Shown piece by piece: positions 24,512-32,900 of a DNA stretch of 55,012 bases. The stretch covers positions 1-55,012 of the forward strand of contig JANDLT010000034.1 of the NCBI GenBank assembly GCA_024330265.1, given 5' to 3'. The translations under genes and the position numbers were made by a program. Numbering within the stretch: the first letter of the stretch is position 1; each line of letters begins with the position of its first letter. Below the pieces are notes generated by a model that saw nothing but the letters and a program-made list of their open reading frames with translations, had not been told where the DNA came from and searched no databases. Source of the DNA: Pyrinomonadaceae bacterium MAG19_C2-C3. GTDB taxonomy: Bacteria > Acidobacteriota > Blastocatellia > Pyrinomonadales > Pyrinomonadaceae.

Positions 24512-25999
24512 ATGAAGTTTCTCCATCTCGCTGATACGCATCTCGGTTGTCGCCGTTATAATTTGGACGAGCGCACCAAAGACTTCGCCCGCGCGTGGTT
24601 CGATATTGTGACGCGCCACGCCATCGGCAGACGGGTTGATTTCGTTCTCATCGCCGGAGACTTTTTCAATTCGCGCCTCGTTGATTCGCAAACCATGAAT
24701 CACGCGATGATTGGTCTTCAGGCTTTGCGCGATGCCGACATTCCGGTCATCGTCATCGAAGGCAATCACGATAAACACGATGTCGTGACAGACCACAGTT
24801 GGCTGCGTTCGCTCTCGAAGTGGCGGCTTATCAAACTTCTCGAACCCGTTGATGCCGAAGGTAATCAACATCTCGCGTGGGACGAAACCGAGCGCGCGGG
24901 TTGGTACATTGACATCAAGAACGCGCGCATCTTCGGCTCACACTGGTACGGGATGAGTGCCAATTATGCCCTGCCTTTGCTCGCCGATGCCTTGAAGGAA
25001 GCCCGCGACCCGGAACGCTTCAACATCCTGATGCTTCACACCGATGTCGAAGGTCAACTCGGTCGCCCGATTCCGGCTCTCTCCGTCGCGCGCCTCAAAG
25101 AGTTGCGCGAACTCGTTGATTACGTCGCGCTCGGTCACACGCACAAGCGTTTTGAACTCGATAATTGGGCGTTTAATCCTGGCTCGCCCGAATGGTGTTC
25201 GACCGACGAGTACCGCGAGGAGCGCGGCTTTTACCTCGTCGAAGTGAACGATGCGCGCCGTGCCACAGTCGAATACATACAGGACTACGCGCAACGCAAA
25301 CTTCAACGCATCACCTTTGACGTTTCCGGCGCGGACGACCCGGAAGCGATGCACTTAGCCGCGCTTGAACAAATCAAACGTGAAGCCTGCATCCATGATG
25401 AGAACAGTGACGCTCTCGCGCCGATAATCGAAATCAATTTGCGCGGTCATCTCGGCTTCAAAGGTTCGCTGCTCAACCTCAATCTTTTGCGCGACGAAAC
25501 ACAGGCGCACACGCGCGCTCTTCACGTCATGGTCAAAAACCAGACCGTGCCGGTTGAATACGCCGTCGCCGCCGGACTCGATGCGAACACGACGCGCCAT
25601 GACCGCGAACGCCGCATCATCGAAGACCTCGTATCGCGCGACAATCGTTTCTCGACGCGCGCCACAGACATCGCCGCCCTCATCATCGAAGCCAAACGAC
25701 TTGCCCTCGCGCAGGAAGCACCCGAAAAAATCGTTGATTTAATCGCCGCCCGTCTTGACGCGGAAACGATTGATGAAGCAAAGATTGATGATGTAAAAAT
25801 TGATGAAGCGATGATGAAGAAAGCCGCGATTGATGAATCGAAGACGGGCGACCATTTAACGGACGAAGTTATAACCGATGAACTGAAGACCGACGACGCA
25901 ATGGTGGATGAACCATCGGCGGACAACGTACCACCGGCAAGCGACGGTGTTCCCGCCAACCACACTCACCCTTTAATCTCTCATCTCTTAAACGTATGA
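24512..25999 (+). CDS. SbcD/Mre11-like metallophosphoesterase (DNA repair exonuclease)
   Basis: 495 residues. Residues 1-240 carry the calcineurin-like metal motifs DTH (LHLADTHLGC), GDFFN, GNHD (VIVIEGNHDKHD), MLHTDVEG and GHTH (VALGHTHKRFE), the Mre11/SbcD order. The middle (about 250-410) resembles the SbcD/Mre11 capping region. The last 75 residues are an acidic low-complexity tail with pentapeptide repeats IDEAK/IDDVK/IDEAM encoded by 15-bp DNA repeats at 25769-25843. No SbcC/Rad50 ATPase gene is adjacent, which is unusual for SbcD. The stop overlaps the next start by ATGA, so it heads an operon with the Lon-N, MoaD-MoaE and methyltransferase genes. Confidence 0.88.
   Translation: MKFLHLADTHLGCRRYNLDERTKDFARAWFDIVTRHAIGRRVDFVLIAGDFFNSRLVDSQTMNHAMIGLQALRDADIPVIVIEGNHDKHDVVTDHSWLRSLSKWRLIKLLEPVDAEGNQHLAWDETERAGWYIDIKNARIFGSHWYGMSANYALPLLADALKEARDPERFNILMLHTDVEGQLGRPIPALSVARLKELRELVDYVALGHTHKRFELDNWAFNPGSPEWCSTDEYREERGFYLVEVNDARRATVEYIQDYAQRKLQRITFDVSGADDPEAMHLAALEQIKREACIHDENSDALAPIIEINLRGHLGFKGSLLNLNLLRDETQAHTRALHVMVKNQTVPVEYAVAAGLDANTTRHDRERRIIEDLVSRDNRFSTRATDIAALIIEAKRLALAQEAPEKIVDLIAARLDAETIDEAKIDDVKIDEAMMKKAAIDESKTGDHLTDEVITDELKTDDAMVDEPSADNVPPASDGVPANHTHPLISHLLNV
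25769..25843 (+). repeat. 15-bp tandem repeats encoding IDEAK-type pentapeptides
   Basis: Five 15-base units starting ATTGATGAAGCAAAG, one diverged, in frame within the C-terminal tail of the SbcD-like gene. Such tandem units can vary in copy number by slippage. Confidence 0.8.
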
Positions 26000-26697
26000 C
26001 CGAAGCTTTTGACCGTGTTCGCGGCGTCCGCGAATTGCCATTATTTCCGTTGCCGATTGCCCTCTTTCCCGGCGTGCCGCTCCCGCTTCACATCTTCGAG
26101 CCGCGCTATCGGGAGATGCTCAAGGATGCCCGCGCCGGAAACAATTTCATCGGCATCTCTTATTTCGACGCGGGCGAATCAGACGCCCAAACACCGCCCG
26201 CCGGACACGTCGGCTGCGTCGCGGAAATCGTCGAAGTCCAAGACCAACCCGACGGGCGTGCCAACATCATCACCGTCGGCATCATCCGTTATCACATTGA
26301 CGAATACATCGAGCGCGGCGATTCATACCTCGTCGGACGCCCCACGTTCTTTGAAGACGAAGCGGAAGATGACACGGAACTTAACGAACGCGCACGCGAA
26401 GTCACAGACCTGTTTATGCGTATCGCCCGCGCGATGCGCTCACTCAATAACGAACGCGCGACGCTGCCCGACCTGCCGGAAGCCGACCCCGAAAGGTTGT
26501 CATTTCTCATCGCCGCCGCCCTCGAAATAGATTCTGAAATCAAGCTTGATCTTTTGGAAATGCGCTCGACAATAAGGCGTTTGACGCGCATCCGCGACAT
26601 GTTGAAAGAAGCCGCTTCGGGTTATGAAGAACGCGCCCGCGTGCATCTAGTCGCCAAAACCAACGGGCATTCCGGCAAGAATTTTCCCATCGGTTAA
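25996..26697 (+). CDS. Lon substrate-binding (LON N-terminal) domain protein
   Basis: 233 residues, overlapping the SbcD-like stop by four bases. Residues 10-205 are a stand-alone Lon-N/PUA-like domain: ELPLFPLPIALFPGVPLPLHIFEPRYREML is the family signature, followed by FIGISYFDAGE, GHVGCVAEIVEVQ and a helical C-terminal bundle (LSFLIAAALEIDSEIKLDLLEM, RLTRIRDML). There is no AAA or protease domain. Such proteins occur widely; their role is not settled, possibly substrate or cofactor binding. It is cotranscribed with the nuclease and the molybdopterin synthase fusion. Confidence 0.9.
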   Translation: MTEAFDRVRGVRELPLFPLPIALFPGVPLPLHIFEPRYREMLKDARAGNNFIGISYFDAGESDAQTPPAGHVGCVAEIVEVQDQPDGRANIITVGIIRYHIDEYIERGDSYLVGRPTFFEDEAEDDTELNERAREVTDLFMRIARAMRSLNNERATLPDLPEADPERLSFLIAAALEIDSEIKLDLLEMRSTIRRLTRIRDMLKEAASGYEERARVHLVAKTNGHSGKNFPIG

Positions 26698-26717
26698 ACC
26701 GCGAAATTAAATTGTCC

Positions 26718-27452
26718 ATGCCGCCTTCAATCTCTGTCTCCATACTTTTCTTCGGTGCGGCGCGCGACATCGCTGGTGCGTCGAATCTCGATTTCCAACT
26801 CGCCGCACACTCGACCGTCAGTACGCTAAAAAGCGAGATACTCGCCAACTATCCCGAACTCGCGCGCTTCGGACGCTCCTTGCTCATCGCCGTTAATTGT
26901 GAATATGCCGACGAAAACATGACGCTCAAAAGCGACGATGAAATCGCGTTCTTCCCGCCCGTCAGCGGCGGCGCGATGAACGAAGACGAAGACGATGCTT
27001 CATCGGAAAACCCTTCATCCGACTTTTACGAACTGACGGATGAACCCATTGACATCACAAAAGTCGCACGTCGCGTCGTCCCGCCGACGTGCGGCGCAAC
27101 CGTCACGCTTGACGGCTATGTCCGCGAACACACGCGGAATCACGAGCGCACGCTTTACCTTGTTTATGAAGCTTACGAACCAATGGCACGCCGCGAACTG
27201 CATCGCATCGGGAGCGAAGCCCGCGCGCAATTCGACATCGCGCACGTCGGCATCGTCCATCGCACCGGACGACTTGAAATCGGTGAAACAAGCGTCGTTA
27301 TATCCGTCGCCGCACCGCACCGCCGCGCCGCATTTGAAGCGTGCGAATGGTTGATAAAGGAACTCAAGCGCACCGTCCCCATTTGGAAAAAAGAGTTTTA
27401 CGAAGACGGCTCGATGTGGGCGGAAGGCGAACACGCGAACACGACGACTTAG
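26718..27452 (+). CDS. MoaD-MoaE fusion, molybdopterin synthase
   Basis: 244 residues from ATG 26718 (a TTG at 26712 is possible). Residues 1-82 are a MoaD ubiquitin-like domain (ILFFGAARDIAGA, VNCEYADENMTL, DEIAFFPPVSGGA). An acidic linker EDEDDASSE joins it to MoaE (about 100-240: DGYVREHTRNH, LVYEAYEPMARREL, AHVGIVHRTGRLEIGE, VAAPHRRAAFEACEWLIKELKRTVPIWKKE). Both halves have their key motifs. The enzyme inserts sulfur into precursor Z to make molybdopterin. The MoaD Gly-Gly that must become a C-terminal thiocarboxylate is internal here, so cleavage after GG would be needed, as known for the mycobacterial fused synthase MoaX. It is in an operon with the Lon-N protein and a methyltransferase. 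Confidence 0.93.
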   Translation: MPPSISVSILFFGAARDIAGASNLDFQLAAHSTVSTLKSEILANYPELARFGRSLLIAVNCEYADENMTLKSDDEIAFFPPVSGGAMNEDEDDASSENPSSDFYELTDEPIDITKVARRVVPPTCGATVTLDGYVREHTRNHERTLYLVYEAYEPMARRELHRIGSEARAQFDIAHVGIVHRTGRLEIGETSVVISVAAPHRRAAFEACEWLIKELKRTVPIWKKEFYEDGSMWAEGEHANTTT

Positions 27453-27458
27453 ATTGCA

Positions 27459-28016
27459 ATGAAAATTTTAGACATCGGATGCGGCACACACAAAACGCCG
27501 GGCGCAATCGGGATTGACAACAACCCGCACACCGACGCCGACATCATCCACGATTTAGATTCCGCCCCATACCCGTTCCCTGATAACGAATTTGATTTAA
27601 TCATCGGCAATCAAGTCATCGAACACGTCCGCGATGTGATGCTCGTCGTCGCCGAACTCTATCGCATCGCCAAACCCGGCGCGCTCATACGCCTCGACAC
27701 GCCGCACTATTCCGACATCGCTTCCTACACCGACCCGACGCATCATCGCCACTTGACCACCGAATCTTTCAGTTACTTCACGGGCGACCGCCCCGACTTC
27801 GGCTTTTACAGTCACGTCCGTTTGCACCCTGTTTTGATTCGCGTCACGATGCTCAAACTCTGGCGACTGTTAGGCTTTCAAATCCTCGTCAACTCTCACA
27901 ATCGCTTTCCGCGTCTGCGTTTCCTACGCCGCTTCTGGGAGCAGTATCTGTGTTTCATCGTGCGCGGCAAGACGATATATTTCGAGTTTGAAGTGGTTAA
28001 GTCAACGCAAATTTAG
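27459..28016 (+). CDS. Class I SAM-dependent methyltransferase
   Basis: 185 residues, beginning six bases after the MoaD-MoaE stop. The protein starts directly with the SAM-binding motif I (MKILDIGCGTHKTPGAIGID), followed by acidic motif II (IIHDLDSAPYPFPDNEFDLI) and motif IV/V region (NQVIEHVRDVMLVVAELYRIAKPGALIRLDTPHYSD), typical of the Methyltransf_11/UbiE-like group. The C-terminal part is basic and aromatic (LRRFWEQYLCFIVRGKTIYFEFEVV), perhaps for lipid or glycan substrates. It is the last gene of the 24512-28016 operon, converging on topA with a shared terminator. Confidence 0.88.
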   Translation: MKILDIGCGTHKTPGAIGIDNNPHTDADIIHDLDSAPYPFPDNEFDLIIGNQVIEHVRDVMLVVAELYRIAKPGALIRLDTPHYSDIASYTDPTHHRHLTTESFSYFTGDRPDFGFYSHVRLHPVLIRVTMLKLWRLLGFQILVNSHNRFPRLRFLRRFWEQYLCFIVRGKTIYFEFEVVKSTQI

Positions 28017-28021
28017 ACACA

Positions 28022-28055
28022 AAAAACGGGGACGTGAAACTTAATTCACATCCCC
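28022..28055. terminator. Bidirectional terminator between methyltransferase and topA
   Basis: GGGGACGTGAA (28028-28038) pairs with TTCACATCCCC (28045-28055), one mismatch. On the minus strand the stem is followed by CGTTTTTT, an excellent terminator for topA; on the plus strand it is followed by CTTCTCTC. Confidence 0.82.
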
Positions 28056-28082
28056 CTTCTCTCATCTTTGCGAACTGCTGTT

Positions 28083-30638
28083 TTACTGAAACGGCGTTCC
28101 GATTGGACGCCTATCAGTCGGCGATGCGACTTCGGGAATTGTCATCGCAACGGGTGCTTCCACCTGAAAATCACAATCCTCACGCGCGCAGACGCGAATC
28201 GTTTCGCCCTTCTTGTTCTTCTTCTCAAGCAAAAACGGCGCGCCGCACTGCGGGCATGGTTCTGAAACGGGCTTGTCCCAATAAACCGCATCGCACGTCG
28301 GATACTCCGAACAACCGTAAAAATATCTGCCGCGCTTCGATTTTTTAACGAGCAATTCGCCTTTGCATCCCGGCTTATCACACGCGACGCCCGTTGTTTC
28401 GCGCTTGATAAAGTTGCACGTTGGATAGTTCGAGCATGAGATAAATTCGCCGAAGCGTCCCTGACGACGAACGAGATTCGCACCGTCAACCGGACACAGT
28501 TCATCAAGCGGCACGGGCGCAGCGGCGACCGCTCCGCTACGGGAAATCTTGCGTATGTTGCGGCAATCGGGATAGCCCGTGCAGCCCAAGAACTGCCCGA
28601 AGCGTCCGCGTTTGAGAGCCATCGGCTTGCCGCACAAGTCGCACGTTTCTTCTTGCGTCGCGCCTTCCGCGCCCGCATCCGCCGACATAGTTTTCGCGCC
28701 GTTGGATTCAATTACAAACGCGGGTTTGGCGACTTCGCGCGTCGTGCGGCATTCGGGATAATTTGAACACGCGAGATACTCACCGAAGCGTCCGAACTTT
28801 TTGACCATCCCCGCCCCGCAGTTGTCGCACTTCTCGTTCGTGGCAATCGCTTCGCCGCGCTTGTCTTTCATTTGCTGTTCGGCAACCACAAGGTCACGCT
28901 CAAACTGCGTATAAAAATCGCGCAGGGCGGTCGTCCATTTGAGCTTGCCTTCGCCTATGTCGTCGAGTTCCTGCTCCATACGCGCCGTGTAAGTCTCATT
29001 AAACAAATCATTGAAACTGGCGACGAGTAAGTCGTTGACGGTCGTGCCTAAGCCGGTCGGATAGAATTTGCTTTCGTGACGTTCGACGTATTCGCGGTCT
29101 TGAATCGTCTGAATAATCGCGGCGTAAGTCGAAGGTCGCCCGATGCCTTTTTCTTCCAACATCTTGACGAGCGTCGCTTCGGAATAACGCGGCGGCGGTT
29201 CGGTCGAATGTTGTTCCGGCGTGACGGTGTTGCGTTGCAGTTCATCGTCTTTGCCGACGATTGGAAGTTTGCGCGTCGCTTCTTCGTCTTCCTCATTCTT
29301 CTCGTCGCGCCCTTCTTCATAGACGCGCAAAAAGCCGTCGAACTTTTGCACCGCCCCGCTCGCGCGAAATAGAAAGCGTCCGGCTTCGATGTCAATCGTC
29401 GTCTGGTCGAAGACGGCGGCGGTCATCTGTGACGCGACGAAGCGTTGCCAGATGAGACGATACAGACGCATCTCGTCGGGTTGAAGGAAGCGCGCGACGG
29501 AATCGGGCGTGCGCGTCGCGTCCGTCGGGCGTATCGCTTCGTGCGCGTCCTGCGCCCCCTTTTTCGAGCGATACTGAATCGCTTTTTCCGGCAGATAATT
29601 CGCGCCGTAACTCTTGCCGATAAAATCGCGCACTTCCGCGAGTGCGGTATCGGAAACGCGCGTCGAATCAGTTCGCATGTAAGTGATAAGTCCCGTTGAA
29701 CCTTCGCCGCCCATCTCTATGCCTTCGTAGAGACGTTGCGCGGTCTGCATCGTGCGCTTGACGGAGAATCCCAATTTCCTAGCCGCTTCCTGTTGAAGTT
29801 TCGATGTGATGAACGGCGGCACGGGGTTGCGTTTGCGTTCCTTCGTCGTCACTTCGGCAACGCGAAACCGCTCGCCCTCGATTTCTTCGACAAGCGCGCG
29901 GGCTTGGTCTTCCGCCTTGATGTGAAGTTCCGAAGCCTTCGTCTCGTTATCGAAGTTGCCCGACTTGATTGTCTGTTCACCGACACGGACGAGACGCGCA
30001 TCGAACGCGGGCGGGTCGTCGTGGCTCAGGTTCGCAACTATCGTCCAATATTCGGTTTTCGTAAAAGCTTCGATTTCGCGTTCGCGCTCGACAATCATGC
30101 GAAGCGCGACGGACTGGACGCGCCCCGCCGAAAGCTTGCCGCCGACGGTCTTACACAGAAGCGGCGAAACCTTATAACCGACCAACCTATCAAGCACGCG
30201 GCGGGCTTGCTGCGCGTCAACAAGGTTCGCGTCAATCTGCTTGGGTTCGCGGAAAGCGTCTTGGACGGCGCGCTTCGTGATCTCATTAAACATCACGCGA
30301 TAGTGCGGCGTCTTCGAGCGTTTCGGGATAAGTTCCTCCGCCAAGTGCTGGCAAATCGCTTCGCCTTCGCGGTCGGGGTCAGCTGCCAAGTAGATAGCTT
30401 CGGCTTCGCGTGCCGCCTTCTTGAGAGCGGCGACGGTCTGTTTATTATTGCGCTTCTTGATGTCGGGAATGACTTCGTAAGTGGCGGCGAAATCATGTTC
30501 GACATCCACGCCCAAACCCTTCGCCGGTAAATCTTTGATATGACCGAGCGACGCCATCACGACATAATCCGAGCCGAGATATTTGTTAATCGTCTTCGCT
30601 TTCGCGGGTGATTCAACGATGACTAAGTTCTTCGCCAT
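28083..30638 (-). CDS. topA: DNA topoisomerase I
   Basis: 851 residues, ATG 30638 with AAGGAT upstream. Type IA topoisomerase that relaxes negative supercoils. TOPRIM domain at the start (LVIVESPAKAKTINKYLG, AADPDREGEAIC), the active-site Tyr in GLITYMRTDSTRVS (about 315-330), and the TOP1 central and hinge domains (LVGYKVSPLLCKTV, GRPSTYAAIIQTIQDR). From about 605 there are five zinc-ribbon repeats with paired Cys (CDNCGAGM...CSNYPEC, CDLCGKPM...CTGYPDC, CPVDG...CSNYPTC, CDKPGCKGE...CSEYPTC, CPQCGAP...CAREDC); some have Asp/Pro spacing variants. dprA lies upstream on the same strand as in many bacteria, but two palindromic elements are inserted between. Confidence 0.97.
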   Translation of the reverse strand: MAKNLVIVESPAKAKTINKYLGSDYVVMASLGHIKDLPAKGLGVDVEHDFAATYEVIPDIKKRNNKQTVAALKKAAREAEAIYLAADPDREGEAICQHLAEELIPKRSKTPHYRVMFNEITKRAVQDAFREPKQIDANLVDAQQARRVLDRLVGYKVSPLLCKTVGGKLSAGRVQSVALRMIVEREREIEAFTKTEYWTIVANLSHDDPPAFDARLVRVGEQTIKSGNFDNETKASELHIKAEDQARALVEEIEGERFRVAEVTTKERKRNPVPPFITSKLQQEAARKLGFSVKRTMQTAQRLYEGIEMGGEGSTGLITYMRTDSTRVSDTALAEVRDFIGKSYGANYLPEKAIQYRSKKGAQDAHEAIRPTDATRTPDSVARFLQPDEMRLYRLIWQRFVASQMTAAVFDQTTIDIEAGRFLFRASGAVQKFDGFLRVYEEGRDEKNEEDEEATRKLPIVGKDDELQRNTVTPEQHSTEPPPRYSEATLVKMLEEKGIGRPSTYAAIIQTIQDREYVERHESKFYPTGLGTTVNDLLVASFNDLFNETYTARMEQELDDIGEGKLKWTTALRDFYTQFERDLVVAEQQMKDKRGEAIATNEKCDNCGAGMVKKFGRFGEYLACSNYPECRTTREVAKPAFVIESNGAKTMSADAGAEGATQEETCDLCGKPMALKRGRFGQFLGCTGYPDCRNIRKISRSGAVAAAPVPLDELCPVDGANLVRRQGRFGEFISCSNYPTCNFIKRETTGVACDKPGCKGELLVKKSKRGRYFYGCSEYPTCDAVYWDKPVSEPCPQCGAPFLLEKKNKKGETIRVCAREDCDFQVEAPVAMTIPEVASPTDRRPIGTPFQ

Positions 30639-30766
30639 TGGTTATCCTTAAATTCTGTCAAGACTTCAATTGAAAATTTATTGATGTGTGATTCGCTGAT
30701 TTAGATGCGCCGACCAAACTTTATACTTGCCTATGGTTAAGTTGAGGTGAAACCTGAAAACTCCCC
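30639..30766. other. Upstream region of topA
   Basis: Moderately A+T-rich spacer between the topA start and MITE-like element B. Probably holds the topA promoter; no motif can be called with confidence. Confidence 0.35.
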
Positions 30767-31053
30767 CACCTTACGCGATTTTGTTTTTAGCCCGATTCAT
30801 CGGGCTTTGCGGCGAAGCGGCACTTAGACAGGTTCCGTTTGACGGCTGGGTGGAGAGCGAGTTGAAAATCGAGAGAGCGTTTTAACGTCCTTCCCGCTCC
30901 CGCTTTAGCATTTGGCTAAAGCCGCCCCTTTTCAAAAGGACGTTGAAACGCCCTTCAAATTCTTATGTTTGCCCACGCGATAATATCGCGTGGCTAGTCG
31001 CCGCTTCGCGGAAAGCCGCGTGAACGCGGCTACAATCAGAACCGCGTAAGGTG
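30767..31053. mobile_element. MITE-like element B, TIR starting CACCTTACGCG
   Basis: The ends 30767-30783 and 31037-31053 are inverted copies (15 of 17). Internal palindromes include AGCCCGATTCATCGGGCT (30789-30806), a GCCGCGTGAACGCGGC hairpin (about 31016-31031) and others around 30905-30930. It has no coding capacity and lies between topA and dprA. Confidence 0.75.
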
Positions 31054-31109
31054 AGTAACTCCATATTCCGCGCTCTGTGTCTCTTTGCTCTGTAAAGAGC
31101 AGTCAGAAA

Positions 31110-31305
31110 GTAGTCAGAGGCAAGCACGCTCTGGTGCGCCGCCTCTGGTACGGGTAAATAAAACCTGTCCGCGCCCCGAAAGGGGCGCGAAGAAACATAG
31201 TGAACCACGCATCCTATGCGCCCTTTCAGGGCGCAAACATCTTTACCGCATTGTGACCAGAGGCGGCGCACTTCTCACTTCGTTCGCGTGCTTGCCACTG
31301 GCTAC
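31110..31305. mobile_element. MITE-like element C with nested long inverted repeats
   Basis: Outer arms 31110-31129 and 31286-31305 match in 18 of 20 bases (core GGCAAGCACGC). Inner arms 31134-31149 and 31256-31271 match 16 of 16 (GTGCGCCGCCTCTGGT). The centre has two more palindromes, GCGCCCCGAAAGGGGCGC (about 31171) and GCGCCCTTTCAGGGCGC (about 31218). It sits in tandem with element B upstream of topA and just past the dprA stop. Confidence 0.8.
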
Positions 31306-31356
31306 CTTCTTCCGTGTCCCTTCAGGACGGGAACTGCGTGACATTAAATCAACGGT

Positions 31357-32493
31357 TCACAATTTCTTAACGTAGCTGTTGCCCGGAAGCCTTCGCACCG
31401 CGTCGCGCATTTCTAAACCTAGCAGTGCGGCGGTCAACTCCGCAATCGTCAGCTTGCTTTCGAGCATAAGCGAATCAATGTGCTTTTGGTCGTCGGGTGA
31501 GAGCAAATCCCACACGGCGCGCTCATGCTCCGATAAGTTTGCGGGTTCGCGTTGTTCCGCTTCCGGTGGTGTGTCGGGCGATGAATCGGACTCGCCCAAC
31601 TCCGGCGGCAAGATGCGGGCGGCGATTTCGGGCGGCAATTCCTGCGCGATGTCTTGCCACTGTTGAACGAGTTTCGCGCCCGCGCCTTTGATGAGGTAGT
31701 TCGTGCCGAAAGAGGTGCGCGAGGTGATGTTGCCGGGAACGGCGAAGACCTCGCGGTTCTGTTCCATCGCAAGGCGCGCGGTAATGAGCGAGCCGCTTCG
31801 CTCCGTCGCTTCGACGAGAACCGTGCCTAAACTCAAGCCGGAGATGATGCGATTGCGATACGGAAAGTTCGGCGGTATCGGCGGCGTTCCAAGAGGAAAC
31901 TCGGTGACGAGTGCGCCGCCTGTTTCTAAAATTTGCGCCGCGAGTTTTTCATGGTCGCGCGGGTAAATATCGTCGAGTCCCGTACCCATCACGGCGACGG
32001 TACGCCCGCCCGCTTCCATCGCTCCGCGATGCGCCGCCGCGTCAATCCCGCGCGCCAAGCCGGAAACAATCGTCACGCCATGCGATGCCAATTCACGCGA
32101 AAGCATCTGCGCCGTATTCACGCCGTAAGTCGAACACCGCCGCGAACCGACGATGGCTACACACGGTTGACCTACGCACAGTTCCCACGCGCCCTTAACG
32201 TAAAGCGTTATCGGCGGGTCGGAAATTTCGCGCAACAGAGCGGGGTAACTTCCGTCATCCACAATCATCACATCGCCGCCCGCCGCGCGAACCTTATCAA
32301 TCTCGACCTCCGCCGCCTCGCGTTTCTCACGCTTGATGATTGACTCAATCGTTTCCGGCGGCAACTTCATCGGCTCAAGTTCGGCGCGCAAAGCACACAG
32401 CACGCGCTCCGCCGAACCGAAGCGTTCGAGCAACTTCGCGGCGACGCGGGGACCTATACCCGGCGTCATGTTGAGTTCAATCCAGTGTTGCAT
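31357..32493 (-). CDS. dprA: DNA-processing protein DprA
   Basis: 378 residues. Recombination mediator that loads RecA on incoming single-stranded DNA in natural transformation. N-terminal HhH-like region (MTPGIGPRVAAKLLERFG), then the Rossmann-fold core with VGSRRCSTYG, VSGLARGIDAAAHRGA, GTGLDDIYPRDHEKLA, EFPLGTPPIPPNFPYRNRIISGLS and FAVPGN. A C-terminal winged helix (about 320-375: LLSPDDQKHIDSLMLESKLTIAELTAALLGLEM) completes the family layout. The start codon at 32493 directly abuts the AGTAGGC-type 7-mer repeat, with no Shine-Dalgarno site; a second Met at residue 9 is possible. Implies competence capacity. Confidence 0.96.
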   Translation of the reverse strand: MQHWIELNMTPGIGPRVAAKLLERFGSAERVLCALRAELEPMKLPPETIESIIKREKREAAEVEIDKVRAAGGDVMIVDDGSYPALLREISDPPITLYVKGAWELCVGQPCVAIVGSRRCSTYGVNTAQMLSRELASHGVTIVSGLARGIDAAAHRGAMEAGGRTVAVMGTGLDDIYPRDHEKLAAQILETGGALVTEFPLGTPPIPPNFPYRNRIISGLSLGTVLVEATERSGSLITARLAMEQNREVFAVPGNITSRTSFGTNYLIKGAGAKLVQQWQDIAQELPPEIAARILPPELGESDSSPDTPPEAEQREPANLSEHERAVWDLLSPDDQKHIDSLMLESKLTIAELTAALLGLEMRDAVRRLPGNSYVKKL

Positions 32494-32624
32494 AAGTAGG
32501 CAGTAGGCAGAGGGCAGTATGCAGTAAGCAAAGGGCAGTAGGCAGAAGACAGTAAAATCAAAGAATACGATTTATCTTTTCGCTTTCAACTGCCAACTGC
32601 CTACCGCCTACTGCCTACTACTTC
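32494..32624. repeat. 7-mer tandem-repeat hairpin (AGTAGGC type) between dprA and tRNA-Sec
   Basis: The left arm (32494-32552) is a run of GGCAGTA-like words. The right arm (about 32587-32622) is the complementary ACTGCCT-like run. It fills the whole gap, touching the dprA start codon and the 3' end of tRNA-Sec. Confidence 0.9.
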
Positions 32625-32723
32625 TGGCGGAAGCGTGTGGGAATCGAACCCACCCAAGCTTGCTCTCACAAGCTCGCAAACGGTTTTGAAGACCGCGCCG
32701 TTCACCAGAACGGATGCGCCTCC
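32625..32723 (-). tRNA. selC: tRNA-Sec (anticodon UCA)
   Basis: A 99-base gene with encoded CCA end. The acceptor GGAGGCG pairs with CGCTTCC (one G-U). The anticodon stem CGGT/ACCG encloses the loop CTTCAAA with anticodon TCA (complement of TGA at 32687-32689). It has a long extra arm (AGCTTG-TGAGAG-CAAGCT) and a T-arm with GGTTCGATTCC. The long arm and UCA anticodon identify tRNA-Sec, which reads UGA as selenocysteine with SelB. selB lies 8 kb away at 40876. Confidence 0.95.
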
Positions 32724-32900
32724 GTGCAAATGTTTTCAAGTGTTTGAAGTGAGGTGAGCGAGTCAAATTATTAAATGCACAACATGATTCGCGTCGTGTG
32801 TTACCTTCAAGGACGCACACCCTACGCGCCGCGATTGTCGGCTGTCAAGATGTATAATCGCCATCGAACACTTAACAAAATCGAAAGCGACTGGGAAATC

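Noticed and set aside
29736..30530. A 264-codon plus-strand frame within topA
   Set aside because: Antisense to conserved TopA domains, with no domain of its own.
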